Below are positions 32,311 to 44,926 of a DNA stretch of 64,000 bases, piece by piece. The translations under genes and the position numbers were made by a program. How positions within the stretch are numbered: position 1 is the stretch's first letter; every line of letters starts with the position of its first letter. The stretch covers positions 1 through 64,000 of the forward strand of contig JBBHKE010001696.1 in the NCBI GenBank assembly GCA_037447655.1. The letters are read 5' to 3'. The notes below the pieces were generated by a model that did not search any database, was not told the origin of the DNA, and saw nothing but the letters and a program-made list of their open reading frames with translations. This stretch comes from Zygnema cylindricum. Its lineage: Eukaryota > Streptophyta > Zygnematophyceae > Zygnematales > Zygnemataceae.

Positions 32311-33739
32311 GGGTGAAGTTCCATCAGACTTTTTGTAATCGTAGGGCCAACTCTACAAGCCGCGTCGATTGAGGGTGGCGTTCCATCAGACGAAAAGTGA
32401 GGTTGTTTACAGAAATCTTGACCTCTCCGTACTACGTCGTACCTCTACTTTTGTTTTTATACGCGAACAACATTATTGAGAATCTTGGCAATATTCGCCA
32501 AAGGTTTGGGAGGTAACAATGACCATTGGATGTTATTTCGCGAAGCATTCGCGTCGAAAGTTTATGTAACAAAAAAAATTGAGTCGTGACACGTCGGATA
32601 ATGAATGCACGTGTCAAGACGACAACCAACGGAAATCGAAAAAAATTGCACATGATATATACATTAAAAAACTCAGCGGAAATCACGAAAGTGATCTCGT
32701 AACAAGCTTTCGTCGCGCTATTTTTGTTAACGGCCTTTCGTCACAATATTTGTAGAAGCTCTCATTCGTCACGCAAAAAATCAAAAACCCTAAAAATAAT
32801 AAGCTGGCAACTGACAAGCGTTTGCAAAGAGTACAAAATTTGTGTGGTATGATGTCTTGGTCCGCACGTACATGGTATGCAAATGACGATTTCAAGTTGA
32901 AGTTGGTTGGTGAAAAAAATATTTGACGATTTTCAATATACGATATTATCTTACGTGGTACCACTCGTTCCTGAGCACGTGGATTACAAACTTCGCGCGA
33001 CAAAACACCGTTCAAAGTGTAGCATTCTGTAATGATGTTTGTACGATTATATAATTTCCTGATGGAACGCCACCCTGAGTCGATGTTCCATCACGTAGAG
33101 TTTGTAAACCACGTGTTCTAAATTGACTGGCGCCACGCAAGCTACGATCCAATAGTGAAAACCTTTCAGATTTTTAGCACCGACAAACTTAACTTTTAAT
33201 CTTAACTTGCGTAGCATGTACTTGTGTACTTCGACATAAATTTTGTACTTTTTGCATACGCCGGTCTGTACGCCTGGTCATTTTTTGGGGTTTCTATTTT
33301 CGAACATAACGAAAGTCCTTTGATAGAAATAGTGTGACGAACAAAAGTTACGAAAATAGCGTGACGAAGGAATGTTACGAAATTTCGTTTTTATTTTCGG
33401 TTTTATTTTGGAAAGCGCGTGTCATGTGCAAATCTTAAAATTTTTCGTTGGTTTTGCATCATGACACGTAGCTTAATCGTCCAACGTGTCATGATTTTTT
33501 TTTTGTATCTGTCAACCCACCTCCTCGAGGTGGGTTGACAGTTACAAAGAAAAATGAAGCAAACGCCTCGAAGATGAACATCCGACGGTCAATATTATCT
33601 CCCAGACTTTCGGACATTATCTGCAAGATTCTTTGTAATGTTGTTTTTGGTATAAAAACAAGGTTAATAGTACGGTTTGGTACGGATAGTCGCGAATTTC
33701 TGTAAACTACCCCACTTTTCGTTTGATGGAACGTCACCC
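32311..33739 (+). mobile_element. Family A TTA-target DNA transposon, interrupted
   Basis: TIR GGGTGAAGTTCCATCA at the left and TGATGGAACGTCACCC at the right, with a TTA duplication (32308-32310 and 33740-33742). It carries an inverted insertion of a relative at 32373-33075. Without that insertion it is 723 bp and collinear with 55639-56350. A central inverted repeat (caacccacctcctcgaggtgggttg split around 33513-33538) forms a hairpin. The 3-bp target and GGG... ends suggest a PIF/Harbinger-like MITE. No transposase seen. Confidence 0.85.
32373..33075 (-). mobile_element. Family A element nested inside another family A element
   Basis: 703 bp, TIR GGGTGGCGTTCCATCA and its complement, flanked by TGA on both sides (32370-32372, 33076-33078). 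The uninterrupted paralogue at about 55694-55715 has a single TGA at this point, which proves the insertion and its 3-bp duplication. It lies in the opposite orientation to its host. Confidence 0.88.
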
Positions 33740-33880
33740 TTAGCTTTAAACATTTTTTCCAATTAAAGAAGAAATGGTAATTAGTGTTGATAACCCTAAT
33801 TAATATTTAACACTAATAATTTATAAACGCTAATAACGATTCGCGATGCACTCTAGATATTAATCACGGGGGCCAAATAG

Positions 33881-34085
33881 TAGTGTTGTGTATCGGTAAG
33901 GATTTGTCGAAAACCGATATGGACATTTTTTCGGGTACCCGACAATCGATATATTGGTACGATATATCGTTATCGGTGTTATCGCCGATAAATAACCAAT
34001 ATTTATCGGTATTTATTGGCGATAACACCGATATCGATAGCTATCGGCGATACATGTACGGACCATACAGATAAATATGGTGTCT
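33881..34085 (+). mobile_element. Left end of a family D hAT-like MITE (truncated)
   Basis: Starts TAGTGTTGTGTATCGGTAA and continues through the CGATA/TATCG-rich subterminal array seen in 43895-44818. It breaks off after 'cagataaatatgg', and no right end is found. Confidence 0.7.
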
Positions 34086-34157
34086 GTAAATGGCGGCAGT
34101 CTGACAGGTGTTTAGATTGTAGACGTCCCGTGAGCATATTACGCACGATATAAGCTA

Positions 34158-34605
34158 CACCGCGAATCGCTATTAGCGTACATGAGGCTAATTGGGGTAC
34201 CCCTTTTTTGGGGGCAAATTCTCAAATAGAATAAAGTACGCTAAATATTTTTGCACGTTATTTGAGGTACCCCGCTTAATGCGGTTCATAACTGTAATTT
34301 AGTTCCCTTTTAAATAGTGTGGTGTACGGGCTGCCAGATCTGTACTATTCCGTACATTTTTAAATTTAAAAGTACAGAAAATATAATAATATATAATTGC
34401 GTATATATTTTCCGGCATACGCAGATGTCAAAAAAACGCGACGGCGTACGATTTGAACAGTTTCGTACATATTCATTTTTTAGTGTGGACATATTATGTG
34501 CTGAAAATTTTTACAAAGCAGTTTACAAATTAGAGTACATGATAAATTAGTATCATGGTGTACCCGAAAAAACACAATTTACCGTAAAGTACGCTAATTG
34601 TTATT
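34158..34605 (+). mobile_element. Family C MITE, right end lost
   Basis: Starts CACCGCGAATCGC next to TA and is nearly identical to 38652-39105 over about 440 bp, then diverges after 'gtacgctaattgtt'. A small 77-codon frame inside it is also present in the other copy but shows no recognisable domain. Confidence 0.75.
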
Positions 34606-34834
34606 TTACATGCTTGTATCTGCCTATGTTTAATTCCATGCGTAAACTAAATGAAAAGTAGTAGCAAACTACGCATGGAATCAATCATAAGCAATGTCAT
34701 GTGGCACTTAGCGATAATCGCATTACTTTACCTATCGCATTACTTTGTTAATCGCATGAAATGCCATTTAACACAAAAAAGCCCATGTGGTACTATGATT
34801 AAATAGTACATGAGATTAAACATTTGACGAAACA

Positions 34835-34844
34835 NNNNNNNNNN
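34835..34844. other. Assembly gap (10 N)
   Basis: Ten N, probably a fixed-size placeholder, so sequence of unknown length may be missing. Confidence 0.99.
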
Positions 34845-37800
34845 GGCGGAGAGAGCGCGTCGGAGCGTAAGAGAGGAAGTGTGGTGATAAACCACACAGT
34901 AGTGTCTAACATGTGACAGCTGTCGGCAGTGCCCGTAACAGCTGCATATGTTAGTAGTGCGGGAATTCACTGTCGAAGCAAACCACGTCTGTCCGTGTTG
35001 GCTTTAGGCCCAGGCGGTTTTCATTTAAGAGATTCAAAGTTCATGTACCTCTCCTGGGATTTAAGCGACAAACCTTTTTACATGCCTTTATAATCTTTAC
35101 ATGCCCTTTACTTTAAATGCTTTTTACATGCCGGCAGAATTATATTTAATAATACTATTTTAGTGCAAGGAGATGTGACAGATTGGTGCGGTGCGACTCC
35201 CTCCCTGCGCCGTACATTTTTCGTAAATTTCATTTCCCGTACATTTCTAATATTTCCGTACATTTTTCCAAACAGCGAATTTAGGGTCCTCTCCATGTAC
35301 TTGAAACTTAGAGAATTTACTTTTGGCGGACCCGGATTTCGGTTGTGCCTGTCTGCACCAAACGAAGCTGTCACTTAAGGGCGTGATGATTGTATACGTC
35401 GACAATGCCCGTGACGGCTGTCGACAGTGTACAATCTGTGATGACACACCAAATAGTGGTGTGAAGGAGAGAATGCGAGGCTGCGCGAGAGAGGCGGTTT
35501 CTGTACTGTTGAAACTTACGCGGTACGGCTCTAAGTTTTACACAGAGGTTTCATTCGTAGTTTGCGCAGGGTAAAAAACTTTGAAAAAGAATGCATATGC
35601 GCATTATTCAAAATTTCAGATTTTTTAAAATGCGTTGACCGACTTTGACTTAATTATAAAGTAAAAATATGAAAAATTTCATCAAAAGTACTGCTACAAC
35701 TTAGGGTATGTGTCCATGTATTAAGGTACCAGGTTTTTTATTAGCACGAAGGAGAGTACTACCTATTTTTTCATTGCCCGTCACGCGCATGTACGTAAAA
35801 AAACTGTTGTTAATCAAATTTAATTCAAAAATAAATTTACATCAACATTGGTACTGTTTAACCAGCGTTAATTATTTTAATGTCGAATATTTATAGATAG
35901 TGTAATGTAAAAATGTGTCAGTCCGTACTAAAACTGCTAATTATTTCGTACATACGTACAAAATAAGTGTGAGTGAATGGCGTCGAAATAGAAAATTGAG
36001 TGCGTCTCACGGAAAAGCGTACCCAGATTTGATTCCAAGTCAAAAAGACGAGAGAAAATCGGGAGAACGTGCTCTCACATATTCAGGCGTCGAATATGTG
36101 AACACAGACTTTCGCGACTACCCCTAAAAGCATGGGAAACTATATCGATTTTTTAACTCTAACAGCGATTCACGGTGTACTTTCACCTTTTTTTTATAAA
36201 TTCGTCCCAGTTAAAAGCATTACACGAAAAGTATACGAAATTTACGAAAAGTTAAAAAACCCCTAAAAATAATGCATAATCGTAAAAATTTCATAATTTT
36301 AACAAATGAAACCTCTATGGTTTTACACGAAAACGACAGAAAAAAAACCCTTAGGCACATGGAGACGCACCCTGGGTATACGAAACTTACAAAAGTTCTA
36401 AATCAAGAAAAAATAAAGAATATTCGTAAAAGAGTCAAAAAATCATAGATGTTTCATTCGTCAAAATTTTGAAAATCTTACGAATATGCGTTGTTTTTAG
36501 GGTTTTTTGAACTTTTCGTAAATTTCGTATGGTTTTCATGTACGGGCATATTGTACGGATTGTATTTGTACGGACGTACGGAAAGTACGGGTGTAATTGT
36601 ACGGGCAGGCGGTATCTACAGAATTTAAAAAAAAAATATGCGTTGGGGTATGTCCCCATGTACTTGGAACTTAGCGAACTTACTTTGTATTATAGCCGGA
36701 TCCGCCGGACCCGGTTTTCAAGTGTCCCTATGTGTAAGAACGTAATCGTAACTTACGTCTTTTTCGATTGTATACGTCGACAATACCTGTGACGGTTGTC
36801 AACGTCTACAATCTGTCATGTCGCACGTTTTTTTTTGGAACTGTTTGTGACATCGCATGTCTTACCGTGACATTGTAGACGTATCGCCTTCCAGCCTGTG
36901 CCGTTTCACGGTTGAAGAAGATGTGCTTTGCCTTCGCGTCTCTTGTACGGTCGACGTGAAATGGAATCGGAATTTCGAGACCCCTGCAAAAAAAAAATCC
37001 GTACTGAACGAAAACGGACAAAGCTAAACAAATTGTGTACTGTTCTTTGTCGTATTGAACTCTAACGGACTAAACATAGCGAATTATGTACTTTTCTTTG
37101 TCCTTGGAAATCGTATGAAAATTTTCAATAATTACGGCACGTGCGAATATATGTTCCTATTTGTTTATCGAAAATACCTAGTTTTAAAACACATCGCGCA
37201 TGTGTTTTGAACATAAGGTTGAAGATGACGTTTTTTTGTTGTGGAAGTGGGCCGAAAAACACAAGACGACAAATTTTCGTACATCCTAAGTTCGATGATG
37301 ACGCAAATTGTACTTTTTCCTTCGTACGGTTGCAACTTAGGCAGTACGGCGCTAATTTTTACAGGAAAACGACAAAAAAAAACCCTTACTTATGCACATG
37401 GGGACATACCCTTGCTTCATTTCCGCGGTCTAATTTGAATTGGATTTCGACTTCTTGACCTTTCGTCCTTACTTTGGAGCATAGAGGTATCGATTAATAT
37501 TTAATACTCTAATCGTTTAAGATGTCGTATTGTATTTTATTCTGATTATTTTTTTTGGAGTTTTTCGTATTTTTGTTATATAATAAGTCAAATTCGGTCA
37601 ACGCATTTTAAAAAATGTGAAATTTTGAATAATGCGCATATGCACTTTTTCAAAATACTTTTCCGTGCGCATAGTACGAATGAAACATATATGCAAAAAA
37701 TCCACGTGTTAAACCAGGTTAGATTCTGTTTTGCTACAAGCCTTGTGGGAGCCGCTTACAAATTGCCATTAGCTCTTAAATTTTATTCAAAGGATGTGAA

Positions 37801-38420
37801 ATGAAATCAATGGCTACGATTGGTGCTCGGCCAATAACTGAGCGCAGATGGCCGTCATTCCGTACATGCACGGACGGTTGGAAATATATGAATCCAAATT
37901 GCCGGGAGTATTATATCGTCAGGAGCAAATGATACTGCAAAAAGAAGAAAAGCAAGAAAACTGGAAAACTGCAGGAAAACACCGAACCGTCCTTTAAAAA
38001 TAATTTTGTTCTGGCGGCTGAGCGCTCAGACTCGCAACTCAAAAGAAAATGGAAACCGAAATCTCCGCCTATGCCGGATGGCCAATGAACGGTAAGCCGT
38101 ACACCTACACTTTGAATCTAGAACACTTTCGTGGGCTAAAACCCTCCCTAGCTACGCCTTGAACTTGTACAATCCATGTGTTGTCCAGTACGGAAATGAC
38201 AAAGTACAGACACACATCTATAGGATATGAAATGCAATCGACGGCTCCGATTGGGCTCGTCCACGGACATAGGGCAGATGGCCGTCCGTTCGTACATGCA
38301 CCAACGGTCGGAAACATATGAATCCAAATTGCCGGAAATATAAATATCGTCAGGAGAGCTTAGCCGACCACTTCGACCGTAGCACAGGCACGAGCGAACA
38401 GGAAAATTATAGCAACGATT
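34845..38420. repeat. Repeat mosaic without genes
   Basis: No host gene seen. It contains two direct copies of a block at about 35290-35450 and 36655-36820 (shared 'tgtacttg-aactta', 'ggacccgg', 'gattgtatacgtcgacaat', 'gtacaatctgt'). It also has two direct copies of a ~140-bp block at about 37792-37928 and 38221-38361 (shared 'atatgaatccaaattgccgg' and 'tatcgtcaggag'), plus scattered family C ends (36160, 37490). The sequence is strikingly rich in CGTAC/GTACG. Confidence 0.5.
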
Positions 38421-38423
38421 AAG

Positions 38424-39520
38424 GCGTGTTCTCCATTAGGCGATCCCAGTAAACATGCGGATACGTCTATTTCTAGTTTTACTGGAACGGCCTTCCATTA
38501 TGTCGTGCCAGTAGTCATCGTTTCTCAATTATGATTGGCGCCACGTAGGCTAATTTTCAGATTCTTAAAATCTAAATATATTCTTCAAACTGACAATCTG
38601 TAAATTATATTTGTACGAGCGGAGGTAATTATATTTGTACGAGCGGAGGTACACCGCGAATCGCTATTATCGTACATGACGCTAATTGGGGTACCCCTTT
38701 TTTTGGGGCAAATTCTCAAATAGAATAAAGTACGCTAAATGTTTTTGCACGTTATTTGAGGTACCCCGCTCAATGCGGTTCATAACTGTAATTTAGTTCC
38801 ATTTAAATAGTGTGGTGTACGGACTGCCATATCTGTACTATTCCGTGCATTTTTAAATTTAAAAGTACAGAAAATATAATAATATATAATTGCGTGAATA
38901 TTTTCCGGCATACGCAGATGTCAAAAAAACGCGACGGCGTACGATTTGAACAATTTCGTACATATACATATATTTAGTGTGGACATATTATGTGCTGAAA
39001 ATTTTTACAAAGCAGTTTACAAATTAGAGTACATGATAAACTATTATCATGGTGTACCCGGAAAAACACAATTAACCGTAAAGTACGCTAATTGTTTCAT
39101 TACGCTATCTATTTCATTACGCTAATAGCGATTCATGGTGTAGTTAATGATTCGTACGAAAATTTTGCGACCAAATTTTAATTTTGAAATTGAAAATCAA
39201 AATTTCGAAACGGAATGGCAAAAAGGCGCCGCAAACTTTGAAGGTCAGCGGATGTCAGAACGAGCGTGCGAGAATATTTCGATCGACCTGCATACACCGT
39301 GGAGTGTACGTTTCTTATCGCCTATTCGTGGTGGATTTTTTTTTTTTACTTTTCACGTGTACCAATGGTACACGACCAGTGGGAAGAAACTCTCCTCGCC
39401 GAGGAGAGTCTCTTCACACTGGACAATGTGCGCGATTGCTTCGTGAATCTAAAAAAGTGAAACATCCAACGGTTGATTATTACGCCTATAGTATTGGAGC
39501 CATCAGTTGAACGTGGCGGT
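38424..39520 (+). mobile_element. Family B transposon, degenerate, split by a family C MITE
   Basis: Collinear in parts with 56354-57080: 'ccattaggcgatcccagtaaa' start, 'cggaatggcaaaaag', a central short palindrome 'ctctcctcgccgaggagag' (about 39391) and 'gtgaaacatccaacgg'. A 23-bp tandem duplication (about 38604-38650) precedes the nested insertion. The right TIR is not intact. Confidence 0.65.
38652..39140 (+). mobile_element. Family C TA-target MITE (complete)
   Basis: 489 bp. Left CACCGCGAATCGCTATTA, right TAGCGATTCATGGTG, flanked by TA on each side. The paralogous family B copy at about 56553-56575 has one TA at this point ('ggaggtagttaatg'), so both the ends and the TA duplication are proven. 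A TA target suggests a Tc1/mariner-like origin. Confidence 0.88.
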
Positions 39521-39978
39521 AGACGAATTTGCGGTAAACGCGGGAAGTTGCCCGGTAAACGCACGTGTTCGTGGAACTTCGTTGGTGCTGAAATTCATCA
39601 TCACATGAAATAGGTAAATTTTCTAAAACAGCGTTTTTAATTCTAACATAGGTTCGTTTTAAATAGTGAGGAGTGCGGACGACCCCCGACCGTGCAAAAC
39701 TGCACTTTATTAAGTAAAAAAGTACAAATAATGATTTAACACAGGCAGTTATCATATAACTGCGTTTTACCAAACCGCGTAGTGCAAACGTCATACTGAC
39801 GATAAACTTTACGTTTTGCCAAATTCTGTACGAATACCTTATTTACAGTAGAGGATATTAGCGTGCCAAATTAGAGTACTTAAATAAATAAGGTAAACTT
39901 CATTGTTGAAACATCTCATCCGTAAATTAGCGTTCATACTCTAATTTTTTTATTTTGTACTCTAATTACGATTCGGTG

Positions 39979-40759
39979 TAGTATTAAATCGGTAAGGATG
40001 CCGATAACCGTGTGGATCTTTTTTGGCCCGATTCGATATACTGGTGCGGTATATCGCTATCGGTGTTATTGCGGATAAATACCCGATTTTTATCAGTTAT
40101 TATCGACGATAACACCGATATCGATAACTATCGGCGATGTTTGTAGGGACCGTACAGATAAATGTACGGCTAGTACACTCAACTGTATGTGTTATTCCCC
40201 GGACGCGCCGCGGACCCCCTTCCCCCCGATTTCGGTAAAAAATCACGATATTTCCTTCAATATTTATAATTTAAGGGGGTTTAACTTGGGTACCCCTACC
40301 AGGATGTCCTTTTTATTTTTATTTTTTTATAAATGGCAGTTAATGGCAGCAGTAAGATTTGTTCGTATGATTTGTTCATCTGTTCGTCTGTATTCGAAAA
40401 AGTTTGATTTTACAAATTTACAATGCAATTTGTTTTTTTCGTTTCAATACTATAACTTTAGGACTATACCTATTATTTCAAATTTGTCAACGTTTACGTG
40501 CTGCGCTATCCGTGATAAATTTCAGTTAATAGTGTACGGAACAAATTCTTACACGTGGCATACCACGCTAGATAAAGTCAATAATATAATACAGCATTTT
40601 ATAAAGTACTATTGTTTGCATACTATATTCTTTTAAAATATCCACGATATGGATTTTGTTGGCCTCGGACCGATATATCGGGACCTCTAACCGTTCTATA
40701 ACCGATAACTATCGGTATCGTTGTTATCGCGATAATTTTTTTACCAATACACAACACTA
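39979..40759 (+). mobile_element. Family D hAT-like MITE, diverged
   Basis: Left end TAGTATTAAATCGGTAAGG, right end ACCAATACACAACACTA, with TATCG/CGATA arrays inside both ends as in 43895-44818. The flanks do not show a clear 8-bp duplication. A 149-codon frame (40187-40636) lies inside; it has no family I recognise and is probably chance. Confidence 0.65.
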
Positions 40760-40768
40760 AAAAATTTG

Positions 40769-43700
40769 TCACAAAACTCGCGTTCGAAGGACCAAACAAT
40801 TGTGCAAATCGAGTTGATTCATGATAATTGACTTTAGTGTTATAATCATGCTCAGTTGTTCAACAATACAAAACAAAAACCATAAATAGCCAACAGCAAA
40901 GAAAAAAAAAATGTTTCAATACGACCTGAGAAATGGCCACTCTCACACCTCAAAACCTTTGCCTAAGCACATCTATGCAAGCACGAGGCTAATGAGAAAA
41001 ACGAGACCAAATCAATGAGGAGTAAACATATGAGGCGGGGTAGATAGTAACGCAACACTCAAAGGCTAGAAATAGTGTAGAATTTTGTAGAAGGCTTGGA
41101 GAGCCGAAGTTCGATTAACCATCAAAGGGATGGGATTGTGACTAGAAGCACAAGAAATTGCAAAATTATGTATCCTAGTAGAAGACTAAAGATGATAAAA
41201 TGTCTTATCATACGTGTCAATGAAACGTGCAACTAGAAGGAGGAAATCTTGGGTTGTTACGCTCTCAAAATTGCTACTCCTCGTGGTTACAACGAAGGAC
41301 AAAAGCTTTGTTTTTTTTTCGTTTTTCCCTGTTGTCTCGCGCAACACAACCAGCCAATGTTGAAAGGTGAAATCAGTACGAGCCATCCTTGTGAGTTGAT
41401 ATCTTCGTAAATGCTTCCAATTGAGCACCTACGATCTTATCTACACGAGCCTCCATGGCTTGCTCGACTTTTTCTCAACACCATATTTTTCGACTTCTTC
41501 TATGTGGACATCTTTATCCTCGACACCATTTACCACTTTCACGGATTCAAAGCCAAACAAGCTTTTTTGTGTTATATAACATAAGAAAATTGAAGGAACT
41601 TAATATGACAATGTCAAGGGACATGACCCTAAATGCCATGGTGACTACAAGTTGAGCCTTTTGAGGATAAGAGTGCCACCTCTGTCCACACCCCCTACAT
41701 TAAAAGTAGAGACGTGAACCACCATATATAGGTAGAACACTATTAGGTGATGCCAAACCGAACGTGATTTGTTTTTGGTTACTTGAGGGTGGGAACGGCT
41801 TAGAGTCATCGAATGCATTGATAACGTTGCTTATGTGGTCTTTCGCCCATCATGAGCCTCCCACTAAAAGCTTGAGATCCATCGGGCAAATTATTGTCGC
41901 GTGTGTTTGCTACTAAGCATGATCGTTAGCCCTTTTTATCTGAAATTCCGCATAGGTTCAGCCTTATAATCTCTAACTATAATGTCGTCGTTCCACGTTG
42001 GTGAATTTTTGTTGACGGCGATAAGCGAATCCTCCTGATGCCCTCTCATTCTTCTTTGCTAAACTTGTCCCACCTAGAGGGAAGATCATTTTCCTTTAGA
42101 AATACCAATGCCACCCTCGGTTGTTGTTTTAATAATCTACTTGCCCAATTATATGTTCTTTTACGACCTCTTTACTCTCGTGTAGGTGTATTGGCCGCTC
42201 TATCCAATTTTTGCCTCCTCGTTGATCCTTGTATATGCGCCGATTTTTTTTTGCTGCTCCAATTTTCGGAGCTTGAGGTGTCCTCGATAGGTGACAATTT
42301 TTTTTTGTCTCTATTTTATTCCCCTTTTCCTCAATACTTCATCCTTAGGACGAATGATTCTCGAGAAGATTTTCCGTCGCCGTCGTTATAAAACTTTACA
42401 TTTTTATGGCCCTAAGGCTGAAATCGTATCACTTTGCTTTTGTCAAAAACATAAAATTTGCATAAGGCCAAGGAGTTTTTTGAAGGGAAAGGAAGTTGTA
42501 AGGTCGATGCCAGTATTTCTTTTTTTTTGCATACCTCAAAATCTAATATCAAATGGTAGAAGTGATCTAGGCACAAACACAACAATACAAGCCAACACTC
42601 CGCTGCAACATCATGCATATAAAAAATCACCAAGGTATACCGAACAAAAGATGAGGCATGGAAATCAATGTTTACCCAATAAAAGAAAAACTTCAAAGAC
42701 AAGTTTTGTGTAAAACGAAAATCCCTAAGTAGGAATATCTAACCCTCTCTCACGTGACCACTCGTGCAAGACTAAATAATTTTGTACGTTTGATTATGTG
42801 TAAACCTTGTATAGCATGCATCAAAGAAAAGACTCCATTGAGCCCGACCTATTGTTATCCCTCCGCCCTAGTTGACAAATGGGTAGATGGGTCCACCGAC
42901 GAATGTGTGACTTCCATTATAGAAAACAACTTAATGAGCTATTTTTATACATGTAGTGATTGCCTGTGTGTCCTATGTATAACTTATAGGCCTCATCAAA
43001 GATGACATTCGTAATTCACCCATGATATGTACAAAGTCGGGCGACCTTATGAAGGTTGTTCATGGGACCTCGTCTCCGTATCCTTGTGTGTCTCTTCTTT
43101 GTGCGAGGAAGCTCCAGATCATCTATATGCGTTGCATTCATTGCTCCTCTCGTATGCTATCATTTTGTGGACAAGGCTTCCTTAGCGCCATTATCAAGTT
43201 TTAAAGCTTATGTGGAATCCCTATGTGATTCTTTACTACCATTTATGTGCGTATGCGATGTCCAATTTGGATGACTGTCTATCACACGATCGATGGTCCC
43301 AAAATTACCCAGTTTCCTACTGTATATTTTCATGCATGGGTAGAGGTTATATTCGATGAAAATGGTGGGCTTTGTTTCTATGGATGAATCATCCCAATTA
43401 CAATGTTGACCTATAATCCATGTGGGATTTCGTAAAGCTCTGCGTTTGCCCACGACATCCATAATGCCCTAGAGGATTCCTTCCTAACCTTGGAATTCTC
43501 GGAAGTGTACATACTTGATCTTGATTGGGCTCATCACTATACATTTAAACGTGCCTTTCCAATCTCAATACTCTTTCCAAGGAAAAAATTTCATACTTTT
43601 GCCTTATGAAGAACCCGACCTCCAATGAAATAATAGATAACAAAGTTGTGTATTTTAGAACCCCACAAAGTTATACCTAGTTGATAGTTGAAAATATAGT

Positions 43701-43886
43701 TTTATGTATGGAAGTACTCTATTGTTTAAATTGTTAGAAAACCTTGTTTTATAAACATGCATATAAAGGTGGTCTAAAAGTATGAACGTTTGTATTGTTT
43801 AGTCGGAAATTGACAACACTGGTTTTTTTAACGTGAAATAATAAATAGTTTATACCAGCTCAACAAGGCTGGGGTGAAAGATTTGT
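40769..43886. other. Unassigned, possibly decayed transposon coding DNA
   Basis: No confident gene. On the minus strand around 41100-42030 several short, protein-like but broken frames occur (for example VNGVEDKDVHIEEVEKYGV near 41500), which could be a decayed LINE ORF1 or another transposon gene. Plus-strand frames at 42038-42391 and 43210-43500 are likewise unrecognised. Confidence 0.3.
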
Positions 43887-43894
43887 CAAATTTG

Positions 43895-44818
43895 TAGTGT
43901 TGTGTATTGGAAAGGATTTGCCGATAATCGATATGGGCATTTTTTCGAGTAGTCGATAATCGATATATTGGTACGATATATCGTTATCGGTGATATCGCG
44001 GATAAATATCCGATATTTATCGGTTATTATTGGCGATAACACTGCTATCGATAACTATCGGTGATATCTGTACGGACCGTACAGATAAATGTACGACCAG
44101 TACACTTAACTGTACGTGTTATTCCCTGGACGCGTCCTACTCACAACCCCTATCTACTGAGATGTATACCAATCAGATCACTGTATTGTACAGTTGTACA
44201 AACACGGAAAGTATATTTGCCGCCATGAGATCTGTACGTTTCTGTAAAAACGATTTACCTTTCACATCCAACGCTATGGCTTTGTACCTTTTTTCCTTGG
44301 GATCCACTAGGGATCTGCCCCGTGTCAATGTGTTGGCTTGTTTGGCATAAGCTGCCAAAAGAGCCATTCCGGGATGTTGGCTCTCACGTTGGCCGTCCTC
44401 TCGTATTTTCTTATTCCAAGTCGTCTGTTCGATTCTTGCGCCGCGTAGAATGATATTTTGCGTCCGTTGTACTTTGTGTCTGCTGTCCTTTTACCGTTCC
44501 ATGTTCACTAGTTTGTCTGTTCAATTTCGTAAGTTACCGTAAAATCGATGTTTAGTTAATAGGCCAATGTTTATGTGCTGCGCTGTTCGTAATAAATCAC
44601 AGTTAAACAGAGACCGAACAGATTCTTATACGTGGCATGCCACGCTATATAAAGTCAATAGTATAATAGAATATGTTATAAAGTTCTATTGTATGCATAC
44701 TATTTTTTTTTGATTTGTTGGTCTCATACCGATTTATCGAGACTAGTGACCGTTCGATAACCGATAACTATCGGTAACGGTGTTATCGCGATAATTTTTT
44801 TACTGATACACAACACTA
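43895..44818 (+). mobile_element. Family D hAT-like MITE (complete)
   Basis: 924 bp; left TAGTGTTGTGTATTGG, right complementary ACTGATACACAACACTA. Flanked by CAAATTTG (43887-43894) and CAAATTTT (44819-44826), an 8-bp duplication with one mismatch, as in hAT elements. Both ends carry arrays of CGATA/TATCG words that are largely self-complementary (for example 43925-44060). No transposase. Confidence 0.85.
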
Positions 44819-44833
44819 CAAATTTTAAATGAA

Positions 44834-44900
44834 AACTTTTATTTCAAAAGTGCGATGGAAAAACCATCAAGTTACAAAGGGTTTCAAATATCCCGAAGCA
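44834..44900 (-). mobile_element. Possible LINE 3' tail remnant
   Basis: The minus strand reads a diverged form of the LINE terminal block (…'gatggtttttccatcgcacttttgaaataaa'-like). Short and uncertain. Confidence 0.3.
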
Positions 44901-44926
44901 AAATAATTTAACACTTCGGTACGGTA

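Noticed and set aside
40187-40636. A 149-codon gene
   Set aside because: It lies inside a family D transposon, has no recognisable domain, and its composition follows the AT-rich DNA.
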